Of a stretch of 64,000 nucleotides of DNA, positions 29,719 through 39,960 are shown piece after piece. The stretch covers positions 186,001 to 250,000 of the forward strand of contig NZ_NRSD01000002.1 of the NCBI RefSeq assembly GCF_016583985.1, written 5' to 3'. Source of the DNA: Thiocapsa imhoffii (GTDB lineage: Bacteria; Pseudomonadota; Gammaproteobacteria; Chromatiales; Chromatiaceae). Numbering within the stretch: the stretch's first letter is position 1; every line of letters begins with the position of its first letter. The notes beneath the pieces were generated by a model that saw only the letters and a list, made by a program, of their open reading frames with translations, did no database searches and was not told where the DNA came from. A program made the position numbers and the translations under genes.

Positions 29719-31278
29719 TCAGTGCCGGAAGTGACGCATCCCGGTGAAGATCATCGCCATGCCATGGGCGTTCGCCGCGGCGATCACCTCCTCGTCGCGC
29801 ATCGAGCCACCGGGTTGGATAACCGCCGTGATGCCTACCGCCGCGGCTTGGTCGATACCGTCACGGAAGGGGAAGAAGGCATCCGAGGCCATGACCGCGC
29901 CGGCGACCGCGAGTCCCGCCTGCTCGGCCTTGATGGCCGCGATGCGTGCCGAGTTGACACGGCTCATCTGACCGGCGCCAACTCCGATAGTGGTGCGGTC
30001 GCGGCCGTAAACGATGGCGTTGGACTTGACGAACTTGGCCACGCGCCAGGTGAAGAGCAGATCGGCCATCTCCGCCTCACTCGGCGCGCGCGTCGTGACC
30101 GTGCGTAGGGATTCGGTCAGGCGCAGATCCGCGTCCTGGACGAGCAGTCCACCGTTGACGCGCTTGAAATCGAGCCGGTGGGTCAGCTCGGCGTCCCAGT
30201 CGCCGCATTCGAGCAGCCGGACGTTCTTCTTGGACGCGACCGCCGCGCTCGCCTCGGCGCTCACGCGCGGGGCGATGATCACCTCGACGAACTGACGCTC
30301 GACGATGGTCCGCGCGGTCGTGGCGTCGAGCTCGCCATTGAAGGCGATGATGCCGCCGAAGGCCGATTCGGGGTCGGTGCCATAGGCGCGCTCGTAGGCG
30401 TCGAGCAGGGTCGCGCCGAGGGCGACCCCGCAGGGGTTGGCATGCTTGACGATGACGCAGGCCGGACCCTCGGCGAACTGTTTGACACACTCAAGCGCCG
30501 CGTCGGTGTCGGCGATGTTGTTGTAGGACAGTTCCTTGCCTTGGAGTTGGCGCGCGGTCGCGATGCCGGTCTCGAGTTCACCATGTTCGGTATAGAAGGC
30601 CGCGTGCTGGTGCGGGTTCTCACCATAGCGCATGGTTTGCTGACGCTTCAGCTGGAGGCTGAAGGTGCGCGGGAAGCCGCCTGGCACCTCGGTGGCGAGC
30701 CGGCCGCCGAGATAGTTGGCGATGGCTCCATCGTAGCGGGCGGTGTGCTCGAACGCCTTGACCGCGAGATCGAAGCGCAGGGCGTCACTGACACTCCCCT
30801 GCGTGGCGATCTCCTCGGCAACCCGCGCATAGTCGGCTGCGTCCACCACCACGGTGACGCTCGCGTAATTTTTGGCCGCGGCGCGCAGCAGGGTTGGCCC
30901 CCCGATGTCGATGTTCTCGATCGCGGTAGCAAGATCACAGGCCGGATCCGCGACCGTCTGCTCGAACGGGTAGAGGTTGACCACCACCAGGTCGATCGGC
31001 TTGATCTCGTTCTCGCGCATCACCCGATCGTCCGGTCCACGACGCCCGAGGATGCCGCCGTGGATGCGCGGATGCAGCGTCTTTACCCGTCCCGCCATCA
31101 TTTCGGGGAAGCCGGTGTAGTCCGACACCTCGGTCACCGCGATGTTCTCATCGGTCAACAGACGAGCCGTTCCGCCGGTTGTCAGGATCTCGATCCCATG
31201 CGCGGACAGCGCGCGCGCAAAGGGGACCAAACCCGTCTTGTCGGAAACACTGATGATGGCGCGGTGAATGGATTGCAT
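29719..31278 (-). CDS. purH: bifunctional AICAR transformylase/IMP cyclohydrolase PurH
   Basis: Catalyses the last two steps of IMP synthesis. 519 aa, usual length. The N-terminal IMP cyclohydrolase (MGS-like) domain shows [21 protein letters not shown] and [13 protein letters not shown]; the AICAR transformylase part has [31 protein letters not shown] with the catalytic Lys-His, and [12 protein letters not shown]. The ATG at 31278 gives the canonical start; a 31-residue upstream extension is not family-like. It follows fis by 102 bp, a conserved gammaproteobacterial neighbourhood. Confidence 0.95.
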   Translation of the reverse strand: MQSIHRAIISVSDKTGLVPFARALSAHGIEILTTGGTARLLTDENIAVTEVSDYTGFPEMMAGRVKTLHPRIHGGILGRRGPDDRVMRENEIKPIDLVVVNLYPFEQTVADPACDLATAIENIDIGGPTLLRAAAKNYASVTVVVDAADYARVAEEIATQGSVSDALRFDLAVKAFEHTARYDGAIANYLGGRLATEVPGGFPRTFSLQLKRQQTMRYGENPHQHAAFYTEHGELETGIATARQLQGKELSYNNIADTDAALECVKQFAEGPACVIVKHANPCGVALGATLLDAYERAYGTDPESAFGGIIAFNGELDATTARTIVERQFVEVIIAPRVSAEASAAVASKKNVRLLECGDWDAELTHRLDFKRVNGGLLVQDADLRLTESLRTVTTRAPSEAEMADLLFTWRVAKFVKSNAIVYGRDRTTIGVGAGQMSRVNSARIAAIKAEQAGLAVAGAVMASDAFFPFRDGIDQAAAVGITAVIQPGGSMRDEEVIAAANAHGMAMIFTGMRHFRH

Positions 31279-31380
31279 GATGTCCGTCCGAGTGAAAGGG
31301 TGCCGAACCGCTCGCGTCAAGGATCCGGCTTGTGGCCGCCGCGGCATGGGTCGAGCATCGCGTGGTATCAAGCGAGTTAA

Positions 31381-31689
31381 TCAGGCTAGGCGATCGATGC
31401 CATAGAGGGCGAGCCGCTTGCGCAGCGTTGCGCGCGTCATGCCAAGCATCTTCGCTGCTTGGCTCAAATTGCCGTTCGTGAATCGCAGCACGGTTTCGAA
31501 CATGGGGCGTTCGACCTCTTCCAGCACCAGCTCACGCAGATTCGTGATCTCATGGCCGGCCATGTTGTCGAGATAGAAGCCGAGTGCCTCTTCGACACAC
31601 TGTCTCAAGGGGGCATGGCGATCGGCCGCGGTGAACTGAAGGCGTGTCGACTGAGTCTCCCGGTCATCGTCCAAGGCGGCAATCCTCAT
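31381..31689 (-). CDS. fis: DNA-binding protein Fis
   Basis: 102-aa nucleoid-associated protein and transcription activator (E. coli Fis is 98 aa). The C-terminal helix-turn-helix is highly conserved: LVLEEVERPMFETVLRFTN, then NLSQAAKMLGMTRATLRKRL and YGI. The N-terminal beta-hairpin region is less conserved. ATG 31689 overlaps the dusB stop (ATGA), the ancestral dusB-fis arrangement, and rules out the longer upstream start. Growth-phase control via this operon is known in enterics; no control element is identified here. Confidence 0.95.
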   Translation of the reverse strand: MRIAALDDDRETQSTRLQFTAADRHAPLRQCVEEALGFYLDNMAGHEITNLRELVLEEVERPMFETVLRFTNGNLSQAAKMLGMTRATLRKRLALYGIDRLA

Positions 31690-32684
31690 GCGGCTTGATT
31701 CTCGGTTTCGGAGCATGCGGCGAAGAATTCGGCCACCCGCGATGTTTGCGCGCTCGGTTCATCGGTGCGATTGATCCGCTCGCGAAAGGCTGCTGAACCC
31801 GGGAGTCTTCGGCAATACCAAGCGATGTGCTTGCGGGCGATCCGCACGCCGGCATGGTTGCCGTAGAACACGTAAAGCGATTCCAGATGCTCTTGCAGGA
31901 GTTCGTGGATCCAGGCAATGGGTGGCTCGGTCGGCAGCAACCCCGAGGCGAGGTATTGAGCGACGTCGCGAAAGATCCAAGGCCGTCCCCGAGCCGCGCG
32001 TCCGATCATGATAGCATCCGCGCCCGTGCAGTCCAGAACTCGCTTGGCCTGTTGCGGATCGGTGATGTCGCCATTGGCGATGAGCGGCAGCGCGACCCGC
32101 TCACGAATGGCGCGGAGCGTGTCGTATTCCGCGGGCACGTCATACCCGCAGGTGCGTGTCCGGCCGTGGACGGTCAAGGCCGCGATGCCGGCATCGCGCG
32201 CGAGTTCAGCGATGCGTGGCGCATTACGGGTCGCGGGAGACCAGCCGGTGCGAATCTTCAAGGTGACCGGAACCCTGACGGCACCGACCACGGCCTCCAG
32301 GATGCGAGCGACACGGGCCTCATCACGCAGCAACGCCGAACCGGCGTCCTGTTTGCAGACCTTTTTGGCTGGACAGCCCATGTTGATGTCAATGATCTGA
32401 GCGCCCAGCTCGACATTGGCACGCGCCGCGCGTGCCATCGCTTGCGGATCCGAGCCCAGGATCTGTGCCGAGACGGGGCCGAACTCATCACGATAGTCCA
32501 AACGCCGGACCGATTTCGGGGTACCCCAGAGTGCCGCATTCGCGGACACCATCTCCGCCACCGCGAGCCCCGCGCCGAGGCGGCGGCAGAGGTTACGAAA
32601 GGGCCGGTCGCTGATGCCGGCCATGGGGGCGAGCACCAACCCATTGGCGAGCTGGTAGGGGCCGATCGCGAAGCCGTTCGTCAA
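31686..32684 (-). CDS. dusB: tRNA-dihydrouridine synthase DusB
   Basis: FMN enzyme that reduces uridine to dihydrouridine in tRNA. Family motifs: LAPMAGISDRPFRNLC, NMGCPAKKVCKQDAGSALL with the catalytic Cys, VTLKIRTGW, VHGRTRTCGY, LIANGDI and IMIGRAARGRPWIF. The start is ambiguous: no ATG is available between the prmA stop and the conserved region. TTG at 32684, overlapping the prmA stop (TTGA), gives 332 aa and the sequence TNGFAIGPYQL, which looks right. It is coupled to prmA upstream and fis downstream. Confidence 0.92.
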   Translation of the reverse strand: MTNGFAIGPYQLANGLVLAPMAGISDRPFRNLCRRLGAGLAVAEMVSANAALWGTPKSVRRLDYRDEFGPVSAQILGSDPQAMARAARANVELGAQIIDINMGCPAKKVCKQDAGSALLRDEARVARILEAVVGAVRVPVTLKIRTGWSPATRNAPRIAELARDAGIAALTVHGRTRTCGYDVPAEYDTLRAIRERVALPLIANGDITDPQQAKRVLDCTGADAIMIGRAARGRPWIFRDVAQYLASGLLPTEPPIAWIHELLQEHLESLYVFYGNHAGVRIARKHIAWYCRRLPGSAAFRERINRTDEPSAQTSRVAEFFAACSETENQAA

Positions 32685-33571
32685 CGACGCGTTCCGCTGA
32701 TCAATGCCCAATCCTCTCGCAACCGCACCGGAGCAAGGGCGATGCGCCCAGCATAGGCGGCGCTCACGCTCTCGACCTGCTCGGCGAGCACACCCGAGAG
32801 GGCGAGGGCACCGCCAGGGCGGAGGGCAGCGGTCAGGCGTGGGGCGAGCGCGATCAGCGGACCCGCGAGGATGTTGGCCACGACGACATCGACCTGGGAT
32901 ATCAGTTGGGTGTCGGCGGCCTGGATATCGAGTCGATCCGCGACCCCATTGGCCCGTGCGTTCTCGATCGTGGCCTCGAGCGCTTGGGGGTCGTGGTCGA
33001 TCGCAATGGCCCGCGTGGCGCCGAGCCGCAGCGCCGCGATGGCGAGGATGCCCGAGCCGCAGCCGAAGTCGAGCAGGGTCTGGCCGGTCAGATCCTGTCC
33101 ATCGAGCCATTCCAGACAGAGCGCCGTGGTCGGGTGATGGCCGGTGCCGAAGGCGAGACCTGGATCTAGGGCGAGGATGACGTCTGCCTCATCCGCGCTC
33201 GAATCATCCGGCCTCTGTCCATGCGGGCAGACCCAGAGCCGACGCCCGAAGCGGGTCGGTTTGAAGGTCTCGAGCCACACCCGCTCCCACACCTGATCAG
33301 CCAGCCGCTCGATCCGTGGTTCTGCCAGTGCTTGCGCAGCGAGTGCGCGGGCGAGCTCGCCGACGCGCTGTTCGGTTTCCTCGCCCGTCTCGAAGAGGGC
33401 GGTGAGCTTCACCCGTGACCACAGCGGCGTCTCACCCGGTCCCGGCTCGAGCTGCGGTTCGTCGGCGGCGTCGGCGAGCGTCACCGACAAGGCCCCGTGC
33501 TGCTCCAGCGTGGTGACGACCGCGTCGGCGTGCGGCTTGGAGACCTCAATCAGGAGTTGGAGCCAAGGCAT
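32681..33571 (-). CDS. prmA: ribosomal protein L11 methyltransferase PrmA
   Basis: Trimethylates L11 at several positions using SAM. 296 aa, normal length. The N-terminal L11-binding ferredoxin-like domain starts PWLQLLIEVSKPHADAV; the methyltransferase shows DPGLAFGTGHHPTTALCL, LLDFGCGSGILAIAAL (SAM motif I) and VVVANILAGPL. It is in the accB-accC-prmA-dusB-fis run, 50 bp after accC. Confidence 0.95.
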   Translation of the reverse strand: MPWLQLLIEVSKPHADAVVTTLEQHGALSVTLADAADEPQLEPGPGETPLWSRVKLTALFETGEETEQRVGELARALAAQALAEPRIERLADQVWERVWLETFKPTRFGRRLWVCPHGQRPDDSSADEADVILALDPGLAFGTGHHPTTALCLEWLDGQDLTGQTLLDFGCGSGILAIAALRLGATRAIAIDHDPQALEATIENARANGVADRLDIQAADTQLISQVDVVVANILAGPLIALAPRLTAALRPGGALALSGVLAEQVESVSAAYAGRIALAPVRLREDWALISGTRR

Positions 33572-33621
33572 GCGTGTGATGTCTCGCGTGGGGCGAAGCG
33601 GGTGGTCTGCGCGAATCGCCG

Positions 33622-34971
33622 CTACATCCCAAGCTTTTTCTCGAGGTAGTGAATGTTCGCGCCACCGGCGAGGAATGCCCCATCACGCAGGATCGAGCGC
33701 TGCAGTTTGATATTGGTGTTGATCCCGTCAATGACGGTTTCACGCAGGGCATTGCACATCCGGGCGATCGCCGCCTCGCGATCCTCCCCGTGCGTGATCA
33801 GCTTGCCGATCATGGAGTCGTAGTAACGCGGTACCGTGTAGCCGCTGTAGATATGGGTCTCCAGTCGTACCCCCGGGCCACCCGGGGCATGGAATTCGGT
33901 GATCTTGCCGGGACTCGGCATGAAGGTATCGGAGTCCTCGGCATTGAGGCGGCACTCGATCGCATGGCCACGGATGATGATGTCCTCTTGCCGATAGCGC
34001 AGCGGTTCGCCAGAGGCGATGAGGATCTGTTCCTTGACGATGTCAACGCCGGTGATCATCTCGGTGACCGGGTGTTCGACCTGGACCCGGGTATTCATCT
34101 CGATGAAGTAGAAACAGCCATCCTCATAGAGAAATTCGAAGGTCCCGGCGCCGCGATAACCGATGGTCCGACAGGCCTCGGCGCAGCGCTCACCGATCTC
34201 GCGCCGTTGGTCCTCGGTGATGCCGGGGGCGGGGGCCTCTTCGACGACCTTTTGGTGACGGCGCTGCATCGAGCAGTCGCGTTCGCCGAGATGGATGGCG
34301 TTGCCATGCTGGTCGGCGAGGACCTGGAATTCGACATGGCGCGGGTTCTCGAGGTACTTCTCCATGTAGACCATGTCATTGTTGAAGGCGGCGGCCGCTT
34401 CCGCCCTGGTCAGCGAGATGGCATTCAGCAAGGTCGCCTCGGAGTGCACGACGCGCATGCCCCGCCCGCCGCCGCCCCCGGAGGCCTTGATGATGACGGG
34501 ATAGCCAATCGTGCGCGCCATCTCGAGCGTGCGCTTCTTGTTGTCGTCGAGGGGGCCATCCGAACCTGGGACGCAGGGCACTCCGGCCGTATGCATGGCG
34601 GCGATCGCCGAGACCTTGTCGCCCATGAGGCGAATGGTCTCCGGTTTGGGGCCAATGAAAATGAATCCGGAGCGTTCGACGCGCTCGGCGAAGTCGGCAT
34701 TTTCCGACAAGAAGCCGTATCCGGGATGGATGGCGACGGTGTCGGTGACTTCCGCCGCGCTGATAATGGCGGGCACGTTCAGATAGCTGTTCAGTGACGG
34801 CGGAGGGCCGATGCAGACGGACTCGTCGGCGAGCAGGACGTGCTTGAGATCGCGGTCGGCCTGGGAGTGGACCGCGACGGTTTTGATGCCCAATTCGCGG
34901 CAGGCGCGCAGGATGCGCAGTGCGATCTCACCGCGGTTGGCGATCAGAACCTTTTCGATCATTGCAGCCAT
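33622..34971 (-). CDS. accC: acetyl-CoA carboxylase, biotin carboxylase subunit
   Basis: ATP-dependent carboxylation of the biotin on AccB, first half-reaction of malonyl-CoA synthesis. 449 aa. Visible are [20 protein letters not shown], the Gly-rich ATP lid [56 protein letters not shown] and [14 protein letters not shown] lies about 9 nt before ATG 34971; ATG 34962 is equally possible. accB lies 85 bp upstream. Confidence 0.96.
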   Translation of the reverse strand: MAAMIEKVLIANRGEIALRILRACRELGIKTVAVHSQADRDLKHVLLADESVCIGPPPSLNSYLNVPAIISAAEVTDTVAIHPGYGFLSENADFAERVERSGFIFIGPKPETIRLMGDKVSAIAAMHTAGVPCVPGSDGPLDDNKKRTLEMARTIGYPVIIKASGGGGGRGMRVVHSEATLLNAISLTRAEAAAAFNNDMVYMEKYLENPRHVEFQVLADQHGNAIHLGERDCSMQRRHQKVVEEAPAPGITEDQRREIGERCAEACRTIGYRGAGTFEFLYEDGCFYFIEMNTRVQVEHPVTEMITGVDIVKEQILIASGEPLRYRQEDIIIRGHAIECRLNAEDSDTFMPSPGKITEFHAPGGPGVRLETHIYSGYTVPRYYDSMIGKLITHGEDREAAIARMCNALRETVIDGINTNIKLQRSILRDGAFLAGGANIHYLEKKLGM

Positions 34972-35056
34972 GTCGGGGTCTCTTCGCTGAAGAGGTCGCC
35001 GCGCACGATGGCGGTGCGCCGCGGCTTGGTGGTGAGGCGGACCATTCCGGTCGTGC

Positions 35057-35509
35057 TCATTCGATCACGAACAGTGGCTGGTTGTACTCCACGGGTTGGC
35101 CATTCTCAACGAGAATACGCTTGATCTTCCCGCCACGCTCGCATTCGATCTGGTTGAGGATCTTCATGGCCTCAATGATACAGAGGGTGTCGCCGACCTT
35201 GACGCTCTGACCCTCTTCGACAAAGGATTTCGAGCCGGGGGAGGGGGAGCGATAGAAGGTGCCCACCATGGGGGAGCGTACGAGGTCGCCGTCTTCCTCC
35301 TCGTCTTCGTCCTCGTTGAGGGTAACGTGGGTGGTGGGGGTCGCGGTCGGGTTGGCCGCCATCGGCATGGCTTGCGGCATGTACATCGGCATCGGACTCG
35401 AGCCCTGGCGGCTGATCCGCACCGACTCCTCACCCTCGTGGATCTCGATCTCCGCGACGTCGGATTGCTCCAACAGTTCGATGAGCTTCTTTACCTTGCG
35501 GATATCCAT
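35057..35509 (-). CDS. accB: acetyl-CoA carboxylase, biotin carboxyl carrier protein
   Basis: Carrier of biotin in fatty-acid synthesis, 150 aa. N-terminal [20 protein letters not shown], a Met/Pro/Ala-rich linker then an acidic stretch (DEDEEEDGD), and the biotinyl domain with [18 protein letters not shown] and the biotin-accepting lysine in [12 protein letters not shown] (commonly EAMKMMN). aroQ ends 2 bp before the accB start, so aroQ-accB-accC are probably one unit. Confidence 0.95.
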   Translation of the reverse strand: MDIRKVKKLIELLEQSDVAEIEIHEGEESVRISRQGSSPMPMYMPQAMPMAANPTATPTTHVTLNEDEDEEEDGDLVRSPMVGTFYRSPSPGSKSFVEEGQSVKVGDTLCIIEAMKILNQIECERGGKIKRILVENGQPVEYNQPLFVIE

Positions 35510-35511
35510 GT

Positions 35512-35973
35512 TCAGTGATTCTCGTTGGGTGAGGTCAGGGCGAGGCGGCGGGTCGCGGCACGCAACGCAAGGAGATAGCCCTCGGCGCCGAGCCCGCTGA
35601 TCACTCCGACGGCAATATCGGAGAAATGGGAGTGCGCACGGAAGGGTTCGCGGGCATGCACGTTCGACAGATGAACCTCGATGAAGGGGATGCCGACCGC
35701 CAAGAGGGCATCACGGAGCGCAACGCTGGTGTGCGTGAAGGCCGCCGGGTTGATGATGATGAACTCGACCCCGTCGAGCGCGGCCCGATGGATGGCGTCG
35801 ATCAAGACATGCTCGGCATTGCTCTGCAGGACCTCGAGGCTCAGTCCCCGCGTCGAGGCGAACCCTTCCAGCTGCTGCTGGATTTCGTCGAGCGTGGTCT
35901 GGCCATAATGGCCTGGCTCGCGACTGCCGAGCAGGTTGAGGTTCGGTCCGTTCAGAACGAGGATCTTGGCCAT
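35512..35973 (-). CDS. aroQ: type II 3-dehydroquinate dehydratase
   Basis: Third step of the shikimate pathway. 153 aa dodecamer-type enzyme. Motifs: [21 protein letters not shown] with the catalytic Tyr and Arg region, [32 protein letters not shown], and [20 protein letters not shown] with the His. It precedes accB by 2 bp, the order found in many Proteobacteria. Confidence 0.95.
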   Translation of the reverse strand: MAKILVLNGPNLNLLGSREPGHYGQTTLDEIQQQLEGFASTRGLSLEVLQSNAEHVLIDAIHRAALDGVEFIIINPAAFTHTSVALRDALLAVGIPFIEVHLSNVHAREPFRAHSHFSDIAVGVISGLGAEGYLLALRAATRRLALTSPNENH

Positions 35974-36105
35974 CCGGTCACTGTGCTCCAGCGCGTGCGA
36001 GGGGCTTCTCGAGTCGGGCTCACGCCGTGAACGGCGTGAAACCGTCGCGAATTGTCCGGATTTTACGCGATGTTGTCTAGCTTGGAGGTCGCCTTGATCG
36101 TCCCT

Positions 36106-36669
36106 TCAGGAGCCCTTGGTCTTAATCAAGGGATCGAGTTCGCTGGCGAGTTCGGCCGCTGTGATCTCGCCGGTGCGACTGAAGACCCGCCGGCCGCGCT
36201 GATCGAAGATCACGGTGAACGGCAGTCCCTCGACTCGATTGCCGAGCCGTTTCGACAAGGCCATGGCCGCGGGGTTGGCGATGAGGATCGGGTAGTTGAG
36301 CGGATAGTCGGCGATGAATTGCGTGATGTCGTCCAGTCGATCGACCGCGATCCCCACCACCTGGACCTGCGCCTCACCGAGGGTGCTCTGGGTCTGGATG
36401 AAGAGGGGGATCTCGCGCACGCACGGGGGGCACCAACTCGCCCAGTAATTGAGGATCACGATCTTGCCAGACCACTCGGAACTGGAGACCTCATCGCCGT
36501 GCAGGTCCGGGAGGCTGAACTCGGGCAGAATCTGCAGTGGGGCGCTCGGGCGGATGATGGTCACCTGATCGGTGCCACGGGCATCGATCCAGCGTTGTCC
36601 GATCATCGCCACGCCCACGCTGATCATGCCCGCGAGCAGGATCGCTAGGCCGATGCGGGTGCGACTCAT
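36106..36669 (-). CDS. TlpA/ResA-type membrane-anchored thioredoxin
   Basis: 187-aa periplasmic thiol-disulfide protein held by an N-terminal helix (IGLAILLAGMISVGVAMIG). The thioredoxin fold has LPDLHGDEVSSSEWSGKIVI, the active site WASWCPPC followed by VREIPLF, and a cis-Pro loop LPFTVIFDQRG. It begins within the dsbD stop (ATGA), so it is co-translated with DsbD, which would keep it reduced. It may serve cytochrome c maturation or general reduction; the substrate cannot be told from sequence. Confidence 0.9.
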   Translation of the reverse strand: MSRTRIGLAILLAGMISVGVAMIGQRWIDARGTDQVTIIRPSAPLQILPEFSLPDLHGDEVSSSEWSGKIVILNYWASWCPPCVREIPLFIQTQSTLGEAQVQVVGIAVDRLDDITQFIADYPLNYPILIANPAAMALSKRLGNRVEGLPFTVIFDQRGRRVFSRTGEITAAELASELDPLIKTKGS

Positions 36670-39095
36670 GGGGCGGCTCGCTGCAGGTGCGTGACGAAGG
36701 CATCGGCGGGCTTGAAGCCGACCAATCGGTAATTCCTGAGTTCGGCGCCGCTGGGATCGAAGAACAGGATGGCGGGTGGCCCAATGATTCCGAAGTGCTG
36801 CATCAACGCCTGATCGGCTGCATCGTTGGCTGTCACATCGGCCTTGAGCAAGACAAACCGGTTCATCTCCGCGATCGCTGCCGGGTCACTGAAGGTATAG
36901 CGCTCCAGTTCCTTGCAGGTCACGCACCAGTCGGCATAGAAGTCGAACAGCACCGGTTTGCCAAGCGCGGCCGCCTTGGCGACCTCGCGCTCGACATCCT
37001 CGACCGTCTTCACGCGCACGAAGGTTGCCTCCGCGGCGCTGCCCGCGCCGCCCCCCACCGCGAGCCCGCGCAGCGGTTGCAGCGTATCCTTCCCACCGGC
37101 GGCGGCACCGATCAACATGAGCGCGCCATAAATGAGGAGGAAGACACCGAGGCCCTTCCAAAGCTTGCTCCAGCCACGCGCATCCTGGGGGAGCTGACTG
37201 AGCGCGCCCATGTAGACCGCCGAGCTGATCAGCAGGAGCCCCCACAGCAGCATCGCCACCGCGGGCGGGAGGATGCGCTCCAGCATGAAGATGGCGACCC
37301 CGAGCAGGGCAACGCCGAACACCGCCTTCACGGCATCCATCCAGGCGCCGGCGCGGGGCAGCAGCTTCCCGGCAGAGGTGCCGATCGCGATCAGCGGGGC
37401 GCCCATCCCCATGCTCAGGGCGAACAGGGCAATGCCGCCAAGCACCGCGTCGCCCGTCTGACTAATATAGATGAGTGCCCCGAACAGCGGTGGAGCCACG
37501 CAGGGGCCGACGATCAGGGCCGAGAGGAGGCCCATGATGGCCACGCCGAGTAGGGTTCCACCCTCCTGCCGGTTGCTGATCTCGGCCAATTTCGACTGCC
37601 AACTCGATGGCAATTGCAGGTCGTAGAAGCCAAACATGGACAGCGCGAGCAGGACGAAGATGAGCGCGAAAACACTCAGGACCCAGGGGTTCTGAAAGGC
37701 CGCTTGAAGGTTGGCCCCGAATAGTCCCGCAAGGACGCCGACCACCGTGTAGGTCAAGGCCATCGCCAGGACATAGACCAACGACAGCACAAAGGCCCGC
37801 CGTGTCGTGAGACCGGGTCCCTGGCCCGCGATAATCCCCGAGAGGATCGGGATCATCGGAAAGACGCACGGTGTGAAGGCGAGCAATAGGCCGAACCCGA
37901 AGAAGGCCGCGATCACGACCCACACCCCGCTGTTGGCGAGCACGGAGGCGATGCGATCCTGCTCGGAGACCATGTCGTCGACCGTCGCGGGCGGGGGCGT
38001 GTCGCTAATGGTGGACGCGGCTGCCGCAGTTGGCAGGACGCGAGTCACCAGCGCCTCCGGCAGGCTGAACGTCAGCCGTTGGCTCTGGGGGGGATAGCAG
38101 ATGCCGATTTCGGCACACCCCTGATAGTTCGCGATGAGGGTCACCTCGGTCGGAGCGCTGGCGCCACGCACGAGTGGCACGTTCAGAGCGACCCGATCAT
38201 GATAAACCTCGACATCACCGACACTGCCATCGGGTAGGACGGAGTTCTGCTTGATCTCCCCGGCGGGGCGCTCGAAATGATCGAGCGCGACCTCTTCGTG
38301 ATCCTCTAGTGTCACCTCAAGCAGGTGACTGTAGAGATAGGTCCCGTCGGCGATCTCCCAGGTTAATGTGATCGCATCAGGCCCGACGACCTCCGCGGAG
38401 AGCAGGAAGGCCTCTTCGGCGGGCAGGATGTCATCGTCAAAACCCAGACCGAGCGACTGGCCAAGACTGGGGAGCGCACTGAGCGTTTGTTCGCCACGGA
38501 TGGCCGCGGGTGCCGCCGATGGCTCAGCCGGTGGTGGCGCGGTGTTCTGACTCTGACTAGGCGCTGGCGTGGCGGCCGCGACCGCGGGCAGTTCGAGCAA
38601 GAGTCGGTGGCGATGGGGCGGGTAGCAAAATCCCGCATCGGCGCAGCCTTGTGACAGGGCCTCGAGGGTGAGGAAGTTTCCGGCCTCCGCCTCGCGTGCG
38701 ATGGGCACCCGGATCTCGACACGGTCCCGATACACCTGGACCCGGCCGAAGAATTCATCCTCCTTGGTCTCGGCCGCGGGCATCTCGGGGCTGCCGAGGG
38801 TGATTCCAGGGCTGTCGGAGTCGAATCCGAACTTGCTCTGATACATGTAGTAGCCATCGGCGATGTCCCAACGGACCCGCACGGCATCGGGGCCATCGGC
38901 TTCGCCGGAGATTCGGAAGGCTTGATCCGGCTTGAGGAACTCGCCTTCGGCCATGACACTCGGGGCGGCAACCAGGACGAGCAACCAACTGATTGCGAGT
39001 GCCCATGCGCTGGCTAGTTTACGCGCGCCTGGGCGCCACTTGGGCTGCGCGTCGAGGGTTCCTCGTTCCACCTTCAGTCGTTGTTCTTGGTGCAT
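36666..39095 (-). CDS. dsbD: thiol:disulfide interchange protein DsbD with two N-terminal domains
   Basis: Moves reducing power from cytoplasmic thioredoxin to the periplasm. 809 aa versus about 570-600 for ordinary DsbD. After a signal segment (WALAISWLLVLVAAPSVMA) come two DsbD-alpha domains: the first (~55-180) with GCADAGFCYPPH and the second (~225-365) with GCAEIGICYPPQ, each retaining the C-x5-C pair. Then eight or so membrane helices (about 400-660) with Cys in FTPCVFPMIPIL and VGPCVAPPLFG, and a C-terminal thioredoxin domain with DWCVTCKE. Duplicated DsbD-alpha domains could increase periplasmic throughput. It overlaps cutA by 22 bp upstream and the TlpA-like gene downstream. Confidence 0.93.
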   Translation of the reverse strand: MHQEQRLKVERGTLDAQPKWRPGARKLASAWALAISWLLVLVAAPSVMAEGEFLKPDQAFRISGEADGPDAVRVRWDIADGYYMYQSKFGFDSDSPGITLGSPEMPAAETKEDEFFGRVQVYRDRVEIRVPIAREAEAGNFLTLEALSQGCADAGFCYPPHRHRLLLELPAVAAATPAPSQSQNTAPPPAEPSAAPAAIRGEQTLSALPSLGQSLGLGFDDDILPAEEAFLLSAEVVGPDAITLTWEIADGTYLYSHLLEVTLEDHEEVALDHFERPAGEIKQNSVLPDGSVGDVEVYHDRVALNVPLVRGASAPTEVTLIANYQGCAEIGICYPPQSQRLTFSLPEALVTRVLPTAAAASTISDTPPPATVDDMVSEQDRIASVLANSGVWVVIAAFFGFGLLLAFTPCVFPMIPILSGIIAGQGPGLTTRRAFVLSLVYVLAMALTYTVVGVLAGLFGANLQAAFQNPWVLSVFALIFVLLALSMFGFYDLQLPSSWQSKLAEISNRQEGGTLLGVAIMGLLSALIVGPCVAPPLFGALIYISQTGDAVLGGIALFALSMGMGAPLIAIGTSAGKLLPRAGAWMDAVKAVFGVALLGVAIFMLERILPPAVAMLLWGLLLISSAVYMGALSQLPQDARGWSKLWKGLGVFLLIYGALMLIGAAAGGKDTLQPLRGLAVGGGAGSAAEATFVRVKTVEDVEREVAKAAALGKPVLFDFYADWCVTCKELERYTFSDPAAIAEMNRFVLLKADVTANDAADQALMQHFGIIGPPAILFFDPSGAELRNYRLVGFKPADAFVTHLQRAAP

Positions 39096-39400
39096 GTGGT
39101 GACCCAGCTCAAATAGTCAGGGAGTCCTTCGGTGACGGGGACGGCGATGATCTCGGGAAGCTCGTAGGGATGCCGCATCCGCAGGCGCGCCATCAGCTCC
39201 GGGACCCGTGTCGCGGTGGTCTTGATCAGGAGCAGCACCTCGGGATCGTGCTGGATGTTCCCCTCCCAGCGATAGACGGAGGTGATGCCGGGCAGCAGAT
39301 TCACGCAGGCGGCAAGCCGTTCCTCAACCAGGGTGGTAGCGAGCTCCTCGGCGGTCGGTGCATCCGGGCAGGAACAAAACAGGATGCGATGCGCGCTCAT
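39074..39400 (-). CDS. cutA: divalent cation tolerance protein CutA
   Basis: 108-aa trimeric PII-like protein of uncertain molecular role, linked to copper/divalent cation tolerance in E. coli. Motifs: ILFCSCPDAPTAEELA, LVEERLAACVNLLPGITSVY, RWEGNIQHDPEVLLLIKTT and HPYELPEIIAVPV. ATG 39400 is chosen because it fits the family N-terminus. The frequent cutA-dsbD order is conserved here, with overlapping ends. Confidence 0.94.
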   Translation of the reverse strand: MSAHRILFCSCPDAPTAEELATTLVEERLAACVNLLPGITSVYRWEGNIQHDPEVLLLIKTTATRVPELMARLRMRHPYELPEIIAVPVTEGLPDYLSWVTTCTKNND

Positions 39401-39960
39401 GATGCGCACCAGCGGCCCGAGTGTCGACCCGCATCCCCGGGTGGTAGCGGCGTGACGAGTGGGCGGCCGTTCAGAGAGCTAAAATGAGATTGATTCATCC
39501 GGTCAGGATTGCCGAATCCTTGCGATTGATCAAGTGGAGAACCAGGGTTGGCACGATTTCTCAGGCGATTTCCGGGAAACCCCATCCCAACCGTGGACCG
39601 GGGATCGCCGTTCGCGGCGACGAGGTCACTCTGGTCGGGAGATACGATTCTCCGCAAATCGCCCTAAGTGGCTTCGAGCTCGCCCGGTGACGAGAGGTTC
39701 CGAACGACTTCATGCCTCCGGTCCCGTCAGGCGCCGTGACAGGCCACGCCAAGCGACAGAGCTCCACGTGGCAGCGAGCGCAGACCACGCTCACACTCTA
39801 GAGGCTCGCGGATGAGATGCCACCAAGATCGTTCCATCGGCGCCCGGGTTGCTCTATCCTGAACCACTCCAGAGCGCACTTGTCACATCGCTCATCAGGA
39901 CCAGGTCCGCCATCGCGGATCCCGGGCAATCGAGCGATCGATCTCAGGAGACCCTAATTC
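39401..39960. other. intergenic region between cutA and fxsA
   Basis: 560 bp between divergent genes, presumably with promoters for both. A 68-residue open frame at 39484-39690 (plus strand) has no recognised motif and only a weak GAGAG upstream; it is not called as a gene. No hairpin or repeat was noticed. Confidence 0.4.

Noticed and set aside
30178..31380. 400-codon open frame antisense to purH
   Set aside because: Mirror of purH coding in GC-rich DNA; no family motif, no ribosome site, and purH is certain.
33649..34797. 382-codon open frame antisense to accC
   Set aside because: Shadow of accC; composition is the complement of biotin carboxylase codons and no motif is seen.
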